The notes beneath the pieces are model-generated. The model was given only the letters and a program-made list of their open reading frames with translations. It did no database searches and was not told where the DNA came from. From contig NZ_JBOCEF010000018.1 of NCBI RefSeq assembly GCF_050586345.1, forward strand, positions 15,163 to 79,162: a stretch of DNA of 64,000 bases, given 5' to 3'. A program made the position numbers and the translations under genes. Below are positions 9,543 to 18,814 of the stretch, piece by piece (position 1 is the first letter of the stretch; each line of letters begins with the position of its first letter). Source of the DNA: JBOCEF01 sp050586345. GTDB lineage: Bacteria > Pseudomonadota > Alphaproteobacteria > Rhodobacterales > Rhodobacteraceae.

Positions 9543-10532
9543 TCAGCTCCCGCACTGCAGGGCGTCGCCCGGCTTCAGACCGGCGAGGATCTCGACCCCG
9601 CCATCCACCGGAACCCCGGGCTGCACCACCACCTCGGCGCCGCTGCCGAGCCGCGCGAAGGTGACGCCGTGGCGGCGTTCCAGGCACTCGGCGCGCGCGA
9701 CGATGGCCGGGCGCCGCCCGGTGGCGACGTCGAGGCGCACCCGCTCGCCCACGAAGTAATCCCCCAGCCCCTCGGCCGCGATGTCCACCACCACGCGCCC
9801 GGCCTCGAGCGCGGGATAGACCTTGGCGATGCGGCCCTCGCGGCTCTCGCCCCCGGTCAGCATCCCGCGGGCGGTGATCCGCACCCCGTCCCCGACGGCG
9901 AGGAACGCGGCATGGCGTTCGGGCAGGCGGGCGCGCAGCACGAAATCCTCGGCCGCGATCTCGGCCACGACCTCGCCGGGCTGCACCGCCATGCCCTGCA
10001 CCATGGGCGCCGCGATCACCCGCCCCGCCTCGGGGGCCAGCACCGCGCCCTCGTCCGCGCGGGCGGCGAGGGCGGCGCGCTCGGCCTTCCGCGCGGCGAT
10101 GGTTTGCGTGACGAACTCCAGCTGCGTGCGCGCCTGGTCGAGGGCTGCGGTCGGGACCGCCCCCCGCTCGCGCAGCTGCTCGGCGCGGTCCAGGTCGATC
10201 CGCGCCTGCGCCAGCTGCGCCTCGAGCGCGCGCACCGCGGCGTCGAGGGCGGCGAGCTCCAGCGCGATCTTCGGGTCCTCGACCAGCGCGATCCGCTGGC
10301 CGGTCGCCACCGCGTCGCCCTCGGAGACCGTGAGCATGGTCAGCGTTCCGGCGATGCGGGTGCGGGCGGCGGCGCGCTTCACGCTCTCCACCTGGCCGAA
10401 GACGGGGCGCCAGTCGGCGACCTCGGTCAGGCGCACCGTCTCGGCCGCGGCGGGGGCGGCGTCGGGGGCGGCGATGGCCAGCCCGAGCGCCAGCGCTGCG
10501 GCGCGGGCGGGGCCCTCGAGAAAACGTGACAT
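9543..10532 (-). CDS. RND periplasmic adaptor (HlyD/MFP family)
   Basis: A 329-residue membrane fusion protein. The N-terminal signal sequence (Ala/Leu-rich, to about residue 30) is followed by a half lipoyl domain, a helical hairpin (about residues 80-145, rich in Ala/Leu/Glu/Arg), the second lipoyl half, a beta-barrel and a membrane-proximal domain. It bridges the RND permease to an outer-membrane channel. The ATG at 10532 faces the DUF2892 gene across an AT-rich 84-bp region, so this is the first gene of the efflux operon. Confidence 0.93.
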   Translation of the reverse strand: MSRFLEGPARAAALALGLAIAAPDAAPAAAETVRLTEVADWRPVFGQVESVKRAAARTRIAGTLTMLTVSEGDAVATGQRIALVEDPKIALELAALDAAVRALEAQLAQARIDLDRAEQLRERGAVPTAALDQARTQLEFVTQTIAARKAERAALAARADEGAVLAPEAGRVIAAPMVQGMAVQPGEVVAEIAAEDFVLRARLPERHAAFLAVGDGVRITARGMLTGGESREGRIAKVYPALEAGRVVVDIAAEGLGDYFVGERVRLDVATGRRPAIVARAECLERRHGVTFARLGSGAEVVVQPGVPVDGGVEILAGLKPGDALQCGS

Positions 10533-10570
10533 GGCGGACTCCCATTTACGTATGGCATTTCTTATATATG

Positions 10571-10580
10571 AGCATATGCT
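10571..10580. promoter_or_regulatory. palindrome in the divergent efflux/sulfur-sensor promoter
   Basis: AGCATATGCT is a perfect 10-bp palindrome in the only strongly AT-rich stretch of this divergent promoter (10533-10616). BigR/SqrR repressors bind AT-rich palindromes, and the regulator gene is two genes downstream, so this is the best operator candidate. The exact site is inferred. Confidence 0.4.
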
Positions 10581-10616
10581 AAATTAGCAATCGCTCATGG
10601 AACAGGAGATTCTCCC

Positions 10617-10820
10617 ATGAACATCGACCGGATCGTGCTGGCCTTCGCGGGCGTCGTGGTGCTGGCGGGCCTTGCGCTGGGCACGCTGGCGACCCCCTGG
10701 GGCTACGCGCTGTCGGCCTTCGTCGGGCTGAACCTGCTGCAGTCCGCCTTCACCGGGTTCTGCCCGCTGGCGATCATCCTCAAGAAACTGCAGGTGCGCC
10801 CGGGGCCGGCGTTTGACTGA
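10617..10820 (+). CDS. DUF2892 (YgaP-like) membrane protein
   Basis: A 67-residue protein with two membrane segments (about residues 7-25 and 30-52) and the conserved FTGFCPLAIILKKLQV ending, typical of DUF2892, the membrane part of YgaP rhodanese proteins. A good AGGAGA ribosome site precedes the ATG. The last 8 bp overlap the start proposed for the regulator gene, which fits co-expression. DUF2892 proteins often occur with persulfide-handling genes. Confidence 0.92.
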   Translation: MNIDRIVLAFAGVVVLAGLALGTLATPWGYALSAFVGLNLLQSAFTGFCPLAIILKKLQVRPGPAFD

Positions 10821-11247
10821 CAGGCCGGACGCCGACGCCGCGCCCGACACGACCCCCGCCCCCGACACGCCCCCCGCCCCCGACACGACCCCCGCTCCCG
10901 ACACGACCCCCGCCCCCGTCTCCGCCGACATCTCTCCCGGCGCGATGGAGGCGGCGGCGGGCCGGGCGGCGCGGCTGATGCGGCTGATGGGGCATGACGG
11001 GCGGCTGATGATCCTCTGCCACCTGGCGGGGGGCGAGAAGACCGTGTCGGCGCTGACCGCCCGCCTGGCGCTCAGCCAGTCGGCGCTGTCCCAGCACCTG
11101 GCGCGGCTGCGGGCCGACGGGCTGGTCACCGCCCGACGCGACGGGCCGCGGGTGCATTACGGCCTCGCCTCGCCCGAGGCGGCGGCGGTGCTCGAAGCCC
11201 TGCAGGCGCTCTATTGCGGCGGCGAGGCGCCGGGCCGCCCGGCCTGA
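10813..11247 (+). CDS. SqrR/BigR-like ArsR-family thiol repressor
   Basis: The winged-helix core starts near residue 45. The recognition helix includes LSQSALSQHLARLR. Two cysteines, Cys69 (ILCHLAGGE) and Cys135 (ALYCGG), are 66 residues apart, the same spacing as the redox pair of SqrR (41/107) and BigR (42/108), which form a disulfide or tetrasulfide on persulfide. The first 45 residues are a PDTTPA-repeat tail. The start is uncertain: TTG at 10813 overlaps the DUF2892 stop, while ATG at 10945 gives a 100-residue core without the tail but has no clear ribosome site. It probably represses itself, DUF2892 and the divergent efflux operon. Confidence 0.88.
   Translation: MTDRPDADAAPDTTPAPDTPPAPDTTPAPDTTPAPVSADISPGAMEAAAGRAARLMRLMGHDGRLMILCHLAGGEKTVSALTARLALSQSALSQHLARLRADGLVTARRDGPRVHYGLASPEAAAVLEALQALYCGGEAPGRPA
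10843..10914 (+). repeat. 18-bp tandem repeat, four units
   Basis: Four consecutive 18-bp units of the form CCCGACACGACCCCCGCC, with one or two changes in two of the units, encode PDTTPA-type repeats in the N-terminal tail of the SqrR-like protein. Being a multiple of 3, copy number can change without shifting the frame. Confidence 0.9.
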
Positions 11248-11281
11248 CGCGCCCCCGTCCTCCCGGCCCCGCCCCCCGCGC

Positions 11282-11887
11282 TTACGCGGGCGCCCGGCCC
11301 AGGCCCTCGACCTCGGCCGCCATCGCCTCGGCCATCGCGGCGCGCGCGTCGGGCGCCGCCCCGCGATGGGCCTCGAGCCTGAGCGCCGTGATCTCGCCCT
11401 GGTAGCGGCGGGCCAGCAGCTCCGGGTCCGCATCCCCCGGCAATTCCCCCGCCGCCTGCGCCTCGCGGAACCGTTCGGCGAAGGCGGCGCGCATGGCGTC
11501 GTAATAGTCCCGCGCCCGCTCGGCCACCGCGCCGTCGCCGGCTTGCGTCTCCAGCATCGTCTTGACGATCATGCACATCGGCGGCTCCGCGGCCCCCTCC
11601 CCACCGGCCGCGCCGAAGCCGCGCAGGTGGTCCGCGAGCCCCCCCAGCACCGTGTCCGCCCCCGCCATCCGCGCCGCCAGCCGCGCCCGGCTGCGGTCGC
11701 GATACCGGTCCAGCGCGGCCAGGAACAGCGCCTCCTTGCTCTTGAACGCCGCGTAGATGCTGCCCGGCTTCATCGCCAGCGCCGCCTCCAGGTCCTTGAG
11801 CGAGGTCGCGTGCCAGCCCTTGCGCCAGAACAGCGCCAGCGCGGCGTCCAGCGCCGCCTCGCGGTCATAGGGTTTCGCTCTCGTCAT
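11282..11887 (-). CDS. TetR-family repressor
   Basis: A 201-residue one-component regulator. An N-terminal helix-turn-helix (about residues 22-45, ending in PGSIYAAFKSKEALF) is followed by an all-helical ligand domain containing a Met-Cys-Met stretch (PPMCMIV). An in-frame TTG at 11896 is an alternative start; the ATG at 11887 gives a normal TetR N-terminus. It is divergent from an AhpD-like gene, with two near-identical palindromes between them, so it most likely represses both. Confidence 0.92.
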   Translation of the reverse strand: MTRAKPYDREAALDAALALFWRKGWHATSLKDLEAALAMKPGSIYAAFKSKEALFLAALDRYRDRSRARLAARMAGADTVLGGLADHLRGFGAAGGEGAAEPPMCMIVKTMLETQAGDGAVAERARDYYDAMRAAFAERFREAQAAGELPGDADPELLARRYQGEITALRLEAHRGAAPDARAAMAEAMAAEVEGLGRAPA

Positions 11888-11939
11888 CCGTCGCAATCTA
11901 TCCCCCGCGCCCGGGTTTGTCCCGCGGCGCCGAACACGT

Positions 11940-11979
11940 TTGAGCGATCACTCAAGTCCAGCATTGAGCAATCGCTCAA
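11940..11979. promoter_or_regulatory. tandem TetR operators
   Basis: Two 16-bp palindromes, TTGAGCGATCACTCAA (11940-11955) and TTGAGCAATCGCTCAA (11964-11979), have the same TTGAG-N6-CTCAA form and centres 24 bp apart. They sit between the divergent tetR and AhpD-like genes, as expected for the repressor's own binding sites. Confidence 0.85.
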
Positions 11980-12044
11980 ACGCGCCTAGCTCTCGGGGGG
12001 CGCGGCGGACCCCTCCGCCGATCCGAAACCGAAGGAGGCCCCCG

Positions 12045-12611
12045 ATGGTCCAGTTCACCGCCCATACCGAAGACACCGCCCCCGAGGGCTCCAAGCCGCT
12101 GATCGCGAAGTCGAAGGCCGCGTTCGGGCGGCTGCCGGGCCTGCACGCGGTGCTGGCCGAATCCCCCGAGGCCTACGAGGGCTACCAGGCGCTGCACGCG
12201 CTGTTCCTCGCGACCTCGTTCACGGACGAGGAGAAGACGGTCGTCTGGCAGACCATCAATGTCGAGAACCGCTGCCATTACTGCGTCCCGGCCCATACCG
12301 GGATCGCGAAGGCGATGAAGGTGGATGACGCGGTGACCGAGGCGCTGCGCAACGAAACCCCGCTGCCGACCGCGAAGCTCGAGGCGCTGCGGGACTTCAC
12401 GCTGAAGGTCATGCGCCAGGACGGCTTCGTGTCCGGGGCGGATACCGAGGCGTTCCTGGCGGCGGGCTTCACCACCCGCAACGTGCTCGAGGTGATCCTC
12501 GGCCTCGCGCAGAAGGTGATGTCGAACTACACCAACCACTTCGCGCAGACGCCGGTGGATCCGGTGATGCAGAAATTCGCCTGGACCCCGGCGCAGACCG
12601 CCGCCGAGTGA
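12045..12611 (+). CDS. carboxymuconolactone decarboxylase/AhpD-like protein
   Basis: A 188-residue helical protein with the AhpD-type redox motif ENRCHYCVPAH, whose CxxC pair and nearby Glu/His form a peroxidase or disulfide-reductase centre. The frame is open from 11940, but the GAAGGAGG ribosome site at 12031 marks ATG 12045. The upstream operators and the divergent TetR gene indicate induction by a small molecule, probably a reactive electrophile or oxidant. The true substrate is not predictable. Confidence 0.93.
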   Translation: MVQFTAHTEDTAPEGSKPLIAKSKAAFGRLPGLHAVLAESPEAYEGYQALHALFLATSFTDEEKTVVWQTINVENRCHYCVPAHTGIAKAMKVDDAVTEALRNETPLPTAKLEALRDFTLKVMRQDGFVSGADTEAFLAAGFTTRNVLEVILGLAQKVMSNYTNHFAQTPVDPVMQKFAWTPAQTAAE

Positions 12612-12751
12612 GGCCGGGCGCCCGCCGCGGCGGGCCCGGCAGGACCGAGAGGAAGGGGGGGCGCGCGGGCGCTCCCCCTTCTTTCGCGGAGGGGGGGCGA
12701 AGAATGACGGGAAGATGACGGCATTTCCCATGGCTGACCGCGCTTCTTCGT

Positions 12752-12766
12752 ATATTCTGGAAATAT
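12752..12766. promoter_or_regulatory. ArsR-type operator candidate
   Basis: ATATT-CTGGA-AATAT is an inverted repeat with 5-bp arms overlapping the start codon of the ArsR fusion. ArsR repressors commonly bind such AT-rich sites near their own start, so autorepression is plausible. Confidence 0.4.
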
Positions 12767-13667
12767 GGAATCCGGCATCCCCGACCGCCTCGCCGCCCTC
12801 GGCCACCCGCAGCGGCTCGACATCTTCCGGCTGCTGATGCGCCGTTATCCCGACCGCGTGCCCGCGGGCGAGATCGCCGCCGCGCTCGGCCTGCCGGGCA
12901 GCACGCTGTCGGCCTATCTCTCGACCCTCGTGCAGGCGGGGCTGCTGGAGCGGGAACGGCAGGGCGCGTCGCTGCGCTACGCGGTGGCGATGGCGGCGGT
13001 GCAGGCGACCTTCGACCACCTGCTGGGCGATTGCTGCCGCGGGCGGCCCGAGCTCTGCGCGCCCGCCTTCGCCCCGGGCGCGGGGACGGAGGCGGCCAAG
13101 GTCCCCGCCACGGACGCGGCCCCCGACGCCTGCCCGCCCGGCCCGGCCGCCGCGGCGGCGCAGGGGCGCAGGCTCTCGGTGCTGTTCATCGGCTCGGGCG
13201 CCGCGGACCGGGCGCTGATCGCGCAGGCGCTGCTGCGCGACGCCGCCGGCGACCGGTTCGAGGCCCACGCCGCCGGCCTGCGCCCCGCCGCCGCGCCCCA
13301 CCCCGCGGCGCTCTCGACCCTGCGGGCGCGCGGGCATGACCCCGCCGGGCTGCGCCCGCGCCCGCTCGCCGCCTTCCGCGGCCCCGGCGCCCCGGCGCTC
13401 GACTTCGTCTTCACCATCTGCGACCGCGCCGCCAACGCCGATTGCCCGGCCTGGGACGGGCGCCCCATCGCCGGGCACTGGGGCGTTCCCGACCCGGCCC
13501 TGGCCGCGGCGGACGCGGCCGCGCGCGCCGACGCCTTCGAGCGCGCCTATGCCGCGCTGGCCGAGCGCATCCGCGCCTTCGCCGCCCTGCCCCTCGGGGC
13601 GCTGGACCGCATCGCCGCCCAGGCCGCCGTCGACCGCATCGCGCGCGGCGCATCCCTTCCGGCCTGA
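12765..13667 (+). CDS. ArsR repressor fused to an inactive arsenate reductase fold
   Basis: A 300-residue fusion. Residues 1-90 form an ArsR winged helix. Cys90, Cys91 and Cys98 form a CC-x6-C cluster at its end, much like the As(III) site of the Acidithiobacillus-type ArsR. Residues about 136-300 have the low-molecular-weight phosphatase/ArsC fold, with TICDRAANADCP and HWGVPDPA still recognisable. The catalytic loop, normally VLF(V)CTGNSARS, reads VLFIGSGAADRA: the nucleophile Cys is Gly143, and only the loop Arg149 remains. It cannot be a normal arsenate reductase, so the domain is probably structural or a sensor. It precedes acr3 by 48 bp and is presumably its repressor. Confidence 0.92.
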   Translation: MESGIPDRLAALGHPQRLDIFRLLMRRYPDRVPAGEIAAALGLPGSTLSAYLSTLVQAGLLERERQGASLRYAVAMAAVQATFDHLLGDCCRGRPELCAPAFAPGAGTEAAKVPATDAAPDACPPGPAAAAAQGRRLSVLFIGSGAADRALIAQALLRDAAGDRFEAHAAGLRPAAAPHPAALSTLRARGHDPAGLRPRPLAAFRGPGAPALDFVFTICDRAANADCPAWDGRPIAGHWGVPDPALAAADAAARADAFERAYAALAERIRAFAALPLGALDRIAAQAAVDRIARGASLPA

Positions 13668-13715
13668 CGCCCCCGGGGGGGGAACGCGCCGCGCCGCTGA
13701 ACAAGGAGAGCCGCC

Positions 13716-14723
<1,008 letters not shown>

Positions 14724-14770
14724 GGGGGGCGGGCGCCCCGGGCCTCCGCCTCCGGCCCCGCCCGCCCCCC
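14724..14770. terminator. bidirectional terminator-like hairpin
   Basis: A perfect 12-bp inverted repeat (GGGGGGCGGGCG at 14724-14735 and its complement at 14759-14770) spans the 48 bp between the convergent acr3 and acyl-CoA dehydrogenase genes. Confidence 0.6.
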
Positions 14771-14771
14771 T

Positions 14772-15932
14772 TCAGCGCAGGTCCTTCTCGCCCAGCCCGA
14801 GGGCGCGGCCGATGATCTCCTTCATGATCTCCGAGGTCCCGGCATAGATCCGCGCGATCCGGGCGTCGCGGAACATGCGGGCGATGGGCATCTCGTCCAT
14901 GTAGCCCGCCCCGCCATGCAGCTGCAGGCCCTGGTCGGCGACCTCGCCCTGAAGCTCCGAGCAGACCAGCTTCAGCGCCGCCGCGTCCTCGGCCGTCAGC
15001 CGGTCGTCATTGGCCAGCACCACGCACTGGTCCAGCCAGGCCTGCGCCATGTCGAGCTTCGCGCGCAGCTCGGCCATCACGAAGCGGGTGTTCTGGAACG
15101 CGCCGATCGGGCGGCCGAAGGCGCGCCGCTCCTTCACCCAGTCCAGCGTCACGTCGAAGGCCGCCTGCGCATGGGCGAGCGAGCTGATCGCGCTCATCGT
15201 CCGCTCCACCGCCAGGCACTCGGTCATGTAGGCGAAGCCCGCGCCGGGATCGCCCAGCAGGTTCTCCTTCGGGACCTTCACGTTGTCGAAGCGGATCTCG
15301 GCGGTGTCCTGCGCAGGCAGGCCGAGCTTTTTCAGGTGCCGCCCGCGGCTGAACCCCGCCATGTCCGCCGTCACCACGAAAAGCCCGATCTGGCCGCGCC
15401 CCGCCCCGGTCTTCGCCGCGACCACGAAGAGGTCGCCGATGATCCCGTTGGAGATATAGGTCTTGGCCCCGTTCAGCAGCCAGTGATCGCCCATGTCCTC
15501 GGCCCGCGTGCGGATGGCGGCGAGGTCGGAGCCGGTGTCCGGCTCGGTCATCGCGATGGCCATGACCGTCTCGCCCGACACCGCGCCGGGCAGGAAGCGC
15601 GCCTTCTGCTCCGGCGTCGCGAAACGGTCCAGGTACGGCCCCACCAGCATCGAGTGGGCGTTGTGGAAAAAGCCGATATCGGTCCAGCGGATCGTCTCTT
15701 CCTGCAGGACCTGATCGTAGCGGATGTCGCGGATGCCGGGGCCGCCATATTCCTCTTCGGCCCAGAGGCAGAGCCAGCCCTGCGCGCCGAAGGCGGCGAA
15801 ATCCGCGCGGTCCACGTGGCCCTGGTCGCGCCAGCGGTCGACCTTGTCGGCCATCTCGGCCTGGAGATAGCGGCGGACCGAGGTGCGGAACAGCTCGTGC
15901 TCGGGCTCCAGGTGCATGCGCGGGAAAGGCAT
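14772..15932 (-). CDS. acyl-CoA dehydrogenase
   Basis: A 386-residue flavoenzyme of the acyl-CoA dehydrogenase family, which introduces a double bond alpha-beta to a CoA thioester and passes electrons to ETF. The signature MTEPDTGSDLAAIRT and the C-terminal GGAGYMDEMPIARMFRDARI with the FAD-binding GTSEIMKEIIGR are present. Start at ATG 15932, 7 bp after a GGAGGAG ribosome site; the ATG overlaps the stop of the CoA-ligase gene (TGATG). It is the last of a three-gene operon with the ligase and a second dehydrogenase of the same type, which suggests a short catabolic route of one carboxylic acid. Confidence 0.95.
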   Translation of the reverse strand: MPFPRMHLEPEHELFRTSVRRYLQAEMADKVDRWRDQGHVDRADFAAFGAQGWLCLWAEEEYGGPGIRDIRYDQVLQEETIRWTDIGFFHNAHSMLVGPYLDRFATPEQKARFLPGAVSGETVMAIAMTEPDTGSDLAAIRTRAEDMGDHWLLNGAKTYISNGIIGDLFVVAAKTGAGRGQIGLFVVTADMAGFSRGRHLKKLGLPAQDTAEIRFDNVKVPKENLLGDPGAGFAYMTECLAVERTMSAISSLAHAQAAFDVTLDWVKERRAFGRPIGAFQNTRFVMAELRAKLDMAQAWLDQCVVLANDDRLTAEDAAALKLVCSELQGEVADQGLQLHGGAGYMDEMPIARMFRDARIARIYAGTSEIMKEIIGRALGLGEKDLR

Positions 15933-17485
15933 CACGTCTCCTCCGTCAACTCGGCCCGCAGCCGGTGCTTGAGCACCTTGCCCGCGGGGGAAAGGGGCAG
16001 CGCCTCGGCCAGCGACACCGAGCGGGGCGCCTTGTAGCCGGCGATCAGCGGGCGGCAATGGGCGCGCACGGCCTCCAGGTCGGGCGCATGGCCCGGGGCG
16101 GGGACGATCACGGCGTGGACCCGCTCGCCCCAGTCGGGATCGGGCAGCGCGATCACCGCGCAGGCGGCGACGCCCGGCAGGGTCGAGAGGGCGTTCTCCA
16201 CCTCGGCCGAGTAGACGTTCTCGCCCCCCGTCACGATCATGTCCTTCACCCGGTCGACCACGTGGAGGAAGCCGGCCGCATCCATGAACCCCGCGTCGCC
16301 GGTGTAAAGCCACCCGCCCGAGAGGGCCTTCGCCGTCTCCTCGGGGCGGTTCCAGTAGCCGAGCATGACCTGCGCGCCCTGCACGGCGATCTCTCCGACC
16401 GCGCCCACGGGCAGCGGGCGGCGGTCTGCGTCCACGATCCGCACCCGGGCGGTGGGCAAGGGCCGCCCGGCCGAGGTCAGGCGCGCCCTGGCCCCGTCCC
16501 CGAGGTGGTCGGCGGGGGCGAGGCAGGTGACGACGGGCGAGAACTCGGTCTGCCCGTAGACCTGCATGAACCCGGCGGTCGGGATCGCGGCCATGGCGCG
16601 GGCCAGCAGCGCGGTGTCGATCGGCGCGGCCCCGTAGCGGATCGAGATCAGCGAGGCCAGGTCGCGCGTCGCCGCGTCCGGGTGGTCGAGCAGCCGGCGC
16701 AGCATGGTCGGCACCACGAAGACGTCCCCGACCCGCTCCGCCTCGATCAGCCGCAGCGCCTCGGCCGCGTCGAAGGCGGGCAGGATCACCTGCGGCGCGC
16801 GGCGGAAGGCGAACTGGAAGATCACGCCGACGCCGCCGATGTGGAAGAAGGGCGCGACATGCAGCCCCGGCGCGTCGCCGCCATTGGGCGCGGCGGCGGT
16901 CAGCGACAGGGTGCAGGCGGCGATCCCGGCATGGGACAGCATCACCCCCTTGGGCCGCCCCGTCGTCCCCCCGGTATAGAGCAGCGCGGCCATGTCGTCG
17001 CCGCAGGCCCCCGCATCCGGCGCCGGGTCATGCGCGGCGATCAGCGCCTCGAACCCCTCGGCGCCCCCGGGCGGGGGGCCGTCCCCGGCATGGATCACGT
17101 GGGCGATGCAGGGGGCGAGGGCGCGCAATTCGGGGACCATCGGCGCGAAGGCGTCGTCGACGACCAGCACCCGCGTGCCGCTGTCTTCCAGGGAAAAGGC
17201 CATCTCCGCCGCCGACCAGCGCGCGTTGACCGGGTTGATCGCCGCCCCGGCCCAGAGGGTCGCGAAGACGTATTCCACGAAGCGGTCCGAGTTATGGGCC
17301 AGCATCGCCACCCGGTCCCCGCGCCCCACCCCGCGGGCGGCGAGCGCGGCGGCGAGGCGCGCGACCCGGTCCGCCGCTTCCGCGTTGCTGCGCCGCCGGC
17401 CGCCGAACACGGTGAAGACGCCGCCCGGGCGCTCCTCGGCCGCCTTCAGCAGCGGCAGCGTCAGCGACAGGCCCGCGCCCGCCAT
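15932..17485 (-). CDS. acyl-CoA synthetase (AMP-forming)
   Basis: A 517-residue ANL-superfamily ligase. It carries the P-loop LLYTGGTTGRPKGVMLSH (about residue 168), the adenylate-binding GQTEFSP, the hinge motif VDRVKDMIVTGGENVYSAEVE and a C-terminal Lys in SPAGKVLKH. It activates a carboxylate to its CoA ester using ATP. Both ends are joined by TGATG overlaps to the two acyl-CoA dehydrogenase genes, so the three products are probably co-translated and act in sequence on the same acid. Chain length preference cannot be read from sequence. Confidence 0.94.
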   Translation of the reverse strand: MAGAGLSLTLPLLKAAEERPGGVFTVFGGRRRSNAEAADRVARLAAALAARGVGRGDRVAMLAHNSDRFVEYVFATLWAGAAINPVNARWSAAEMAFSLEDSGTRVLVVDDAFAPMVPELRALAPCIAHVIHAGDGPPPGGAEGFEALIAAHDPAPDAGACGDDMAALLYTGGTTGRPKGVMLSHAGIAACTLSLTAAAPNGGDAPGLHVAPFFHIGGVGVIFQFAFRRAPQVILPAFDAAEALRLIEAERVGDVFVVPTMLRRLLDHPDAATRDLASLISIRYGAAPIDTALLARAMAAIPTAGFMQVYGQTEFSPVVTCLAPADHLGDGARARLTSAGRPLPTARVRIVDADRRPLPVGAVGEIAVQGAQVMLGYWNRPEETAKALSGGWLYTGDAGFMDAAGFLHVVDRVKDMIVTGGENVYSAEVENALSTLPGVAACAVIALPDPDWGERVHAVIVPAPGHAPDLEAVRAHCRPLIAGYKAPRSVSLAEALPLSPAGKVLKHRLRAELTEET

Positions 17486-18642
17486 CAGTTCTTCTTCCGC
17501 TCGTCGAGGCCGAGCCCCCGGCCGATGATCTCGCGCATGATCTCGGAGGTCCCGGCATAGATCCGGCTGATCCGCGCGTCGCGATAGAGGCGGGAGATCT
17601 CGTACTCGTCCATGTAGCCCGCCCCGCCATGAAGCTGCAGGCACTCGTCCACCGCGCGCCCCTCGACCTCGGAGGTGAAGAGCTTGGCCTCGGCGGCCAT
17701 CTCGGGGGTCAGGGTCCCCTCCATGTGCTCGCGCACGCAGTGGTCGGTCAGCGCCCAGGCCGCGTCCAGTTCCGTGCGGATCGAGGCCATCTTGAAGCGC
17801 GAGTTCTGGAACGTGCCCACGGGGCGGCCGAAGGCGCGGCGCTCCATGATGTATTCCATGGTGGCGTCGAAGGCGTGCTCGGCCCGGGCGCAGAAGCCGA
17901 CGGCGCCCATCAGGCGTTCCTCGGCCAGGTTGGTCATCATGATCTTGAAGCCCATGCGCGGGTCGCCCAGCACGTTGGCCTTGGGCACCTTCACGTCCTC
18001 GAAGAACAGCTCGGCCGTGTCCTGGCTCTCGAGCCCGACCTTCTTGAGGTTCCGCCCGCGGCTGAACCCCTCCATCCCCGCCTCGACCCAGAACAGGCCG
18101 ATCTCGTGCGGCTTGTCCGGGTTGGTGCGGGCGGCGACCAGCACCAGGTCGGCGAGATGGCCGTTGGAGATATAGGTCTTGGCCCCGTTCAGGACCCAGT
18201 GATCCTCCATCTCCACCGCGCGGGTGCGCATCCCGGCCAGGTCCGAGCCGGTGTCCGGCTCGGTCATCGCGATGGCGAGGATAAGCTCGCCCGACACCGC
18301 GCCGGGCATGAAGCGGGCGCGCTGCGCGTCGCTGGCGAAGTTCTGCAGGTAGGGGCCGACGATGCGGTTGTGCAGCCCGAGGAACAGGCCGGATTCGCGG
18401 CTCGAGAGCTCCTCGTTCAGGATCATGTCGTAGCGAAAATCGGTGAGGCCCAGGCCGCCGTATTTCTCGTCCGCATACATGCACAGGAAGCCGTTCTCCC
18501 CCGCGCTGCGCCAGACCTCGCGGCTCACGCTCCCGGCCTCGCGCCAGGCCTCGCGGTGGGGGAAGACCTCGGCCTCGGCCCAGCCGCGGACCGTGCGGCG
18601 GAACATCTCGTGCTCTTCGTCATAGATGGTGCGTTTGAGCAT
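17485..18642 (-). CDS. acyl-CoA dehydrogenase
   Basis: A 385-residue acyl-CoA dehydrogenase, clearly related to the enzyme at the other end of this operon: it shares MTEPDTGSDLAGMRT, the GAKTYISNG stretch and GGAGYMDEYEISRLYRDARI. The frame is open to 18888, but the sequence beyond 18642 is low-complexity, and ATG 18642 has an AAAGGA ribosome site. It is the first gene of the three-gene operon. Two related dehydrogenases in one operon may work as a pair or on successive intermediates. Confidence 0.95.
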   Translation of the reverse strand: MLKRTIYDEEHEMFRRTVRGWAEAEVFPHREAWREAGSVSREVWRSAGENGFLCMYADEKYGGLGLTDFRYDMILNEELSSRESGLFLGLHNRIVGPYLQNFASDAQRARFMPGAVSGELILAIAMTEPDTGSDLAGMRTRAVEMEDHWVLNGAKTYISNGHLADLVLVAARTNPDKPHEIGLFWVEAGMEGFSRGRNLKKVGLESQDTAELFFEDVKVPKANVLGDPRMGFKIMMTNLAEERLMGAVGFCARAEHAFDATMEYIMERRAFGRPVGTFQNSRFKMASIRTELDAAWALTDHCVREHMEGTLTPEMAAEAKLFTSEVEGRAVDECLQLHGGAGYMDEYEISRLYRDARISRIYAGTSEIMREIIGRGLGLDERKKN

Positions 18643-18767
18643 GGCGCATCCTTTCGGCGGCCCGCGCGGTGGGGGGCGCGGCCGGGGGTCGGTATCATCG
18701 GGACAGGGCTTGGGGTCCGGCCGGCGGGCGGCGGCGGCGGCGGCGGGCGCGACGGGCCGGCAGGTCC

Positions 18768-18791
18768 GGGGGGCGGGCGCGCCCGCCCCCC
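18768..18791. terminator. perfect palindrome after the transporter operon
   Basis: A 24-bp perfect palindrome (GGGGGGCGGGCG followed by its complement) lies 24 bp beyond the stop of the binding-protein gene, in a 172-bp GC-rich spacer. It is the likely end of the liv operon transcript. It could also form a cruciform; there is no T-run. Confidence 0.5.
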
Positions 18792-18814
18792 CGGGGATCG
18801 TCAGCGACCCGAGG

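Noticed and set aside
12765..13667. Working arsenate reductase
   Set aside because: The essential catalytic cysteine is replaced by Gly143.
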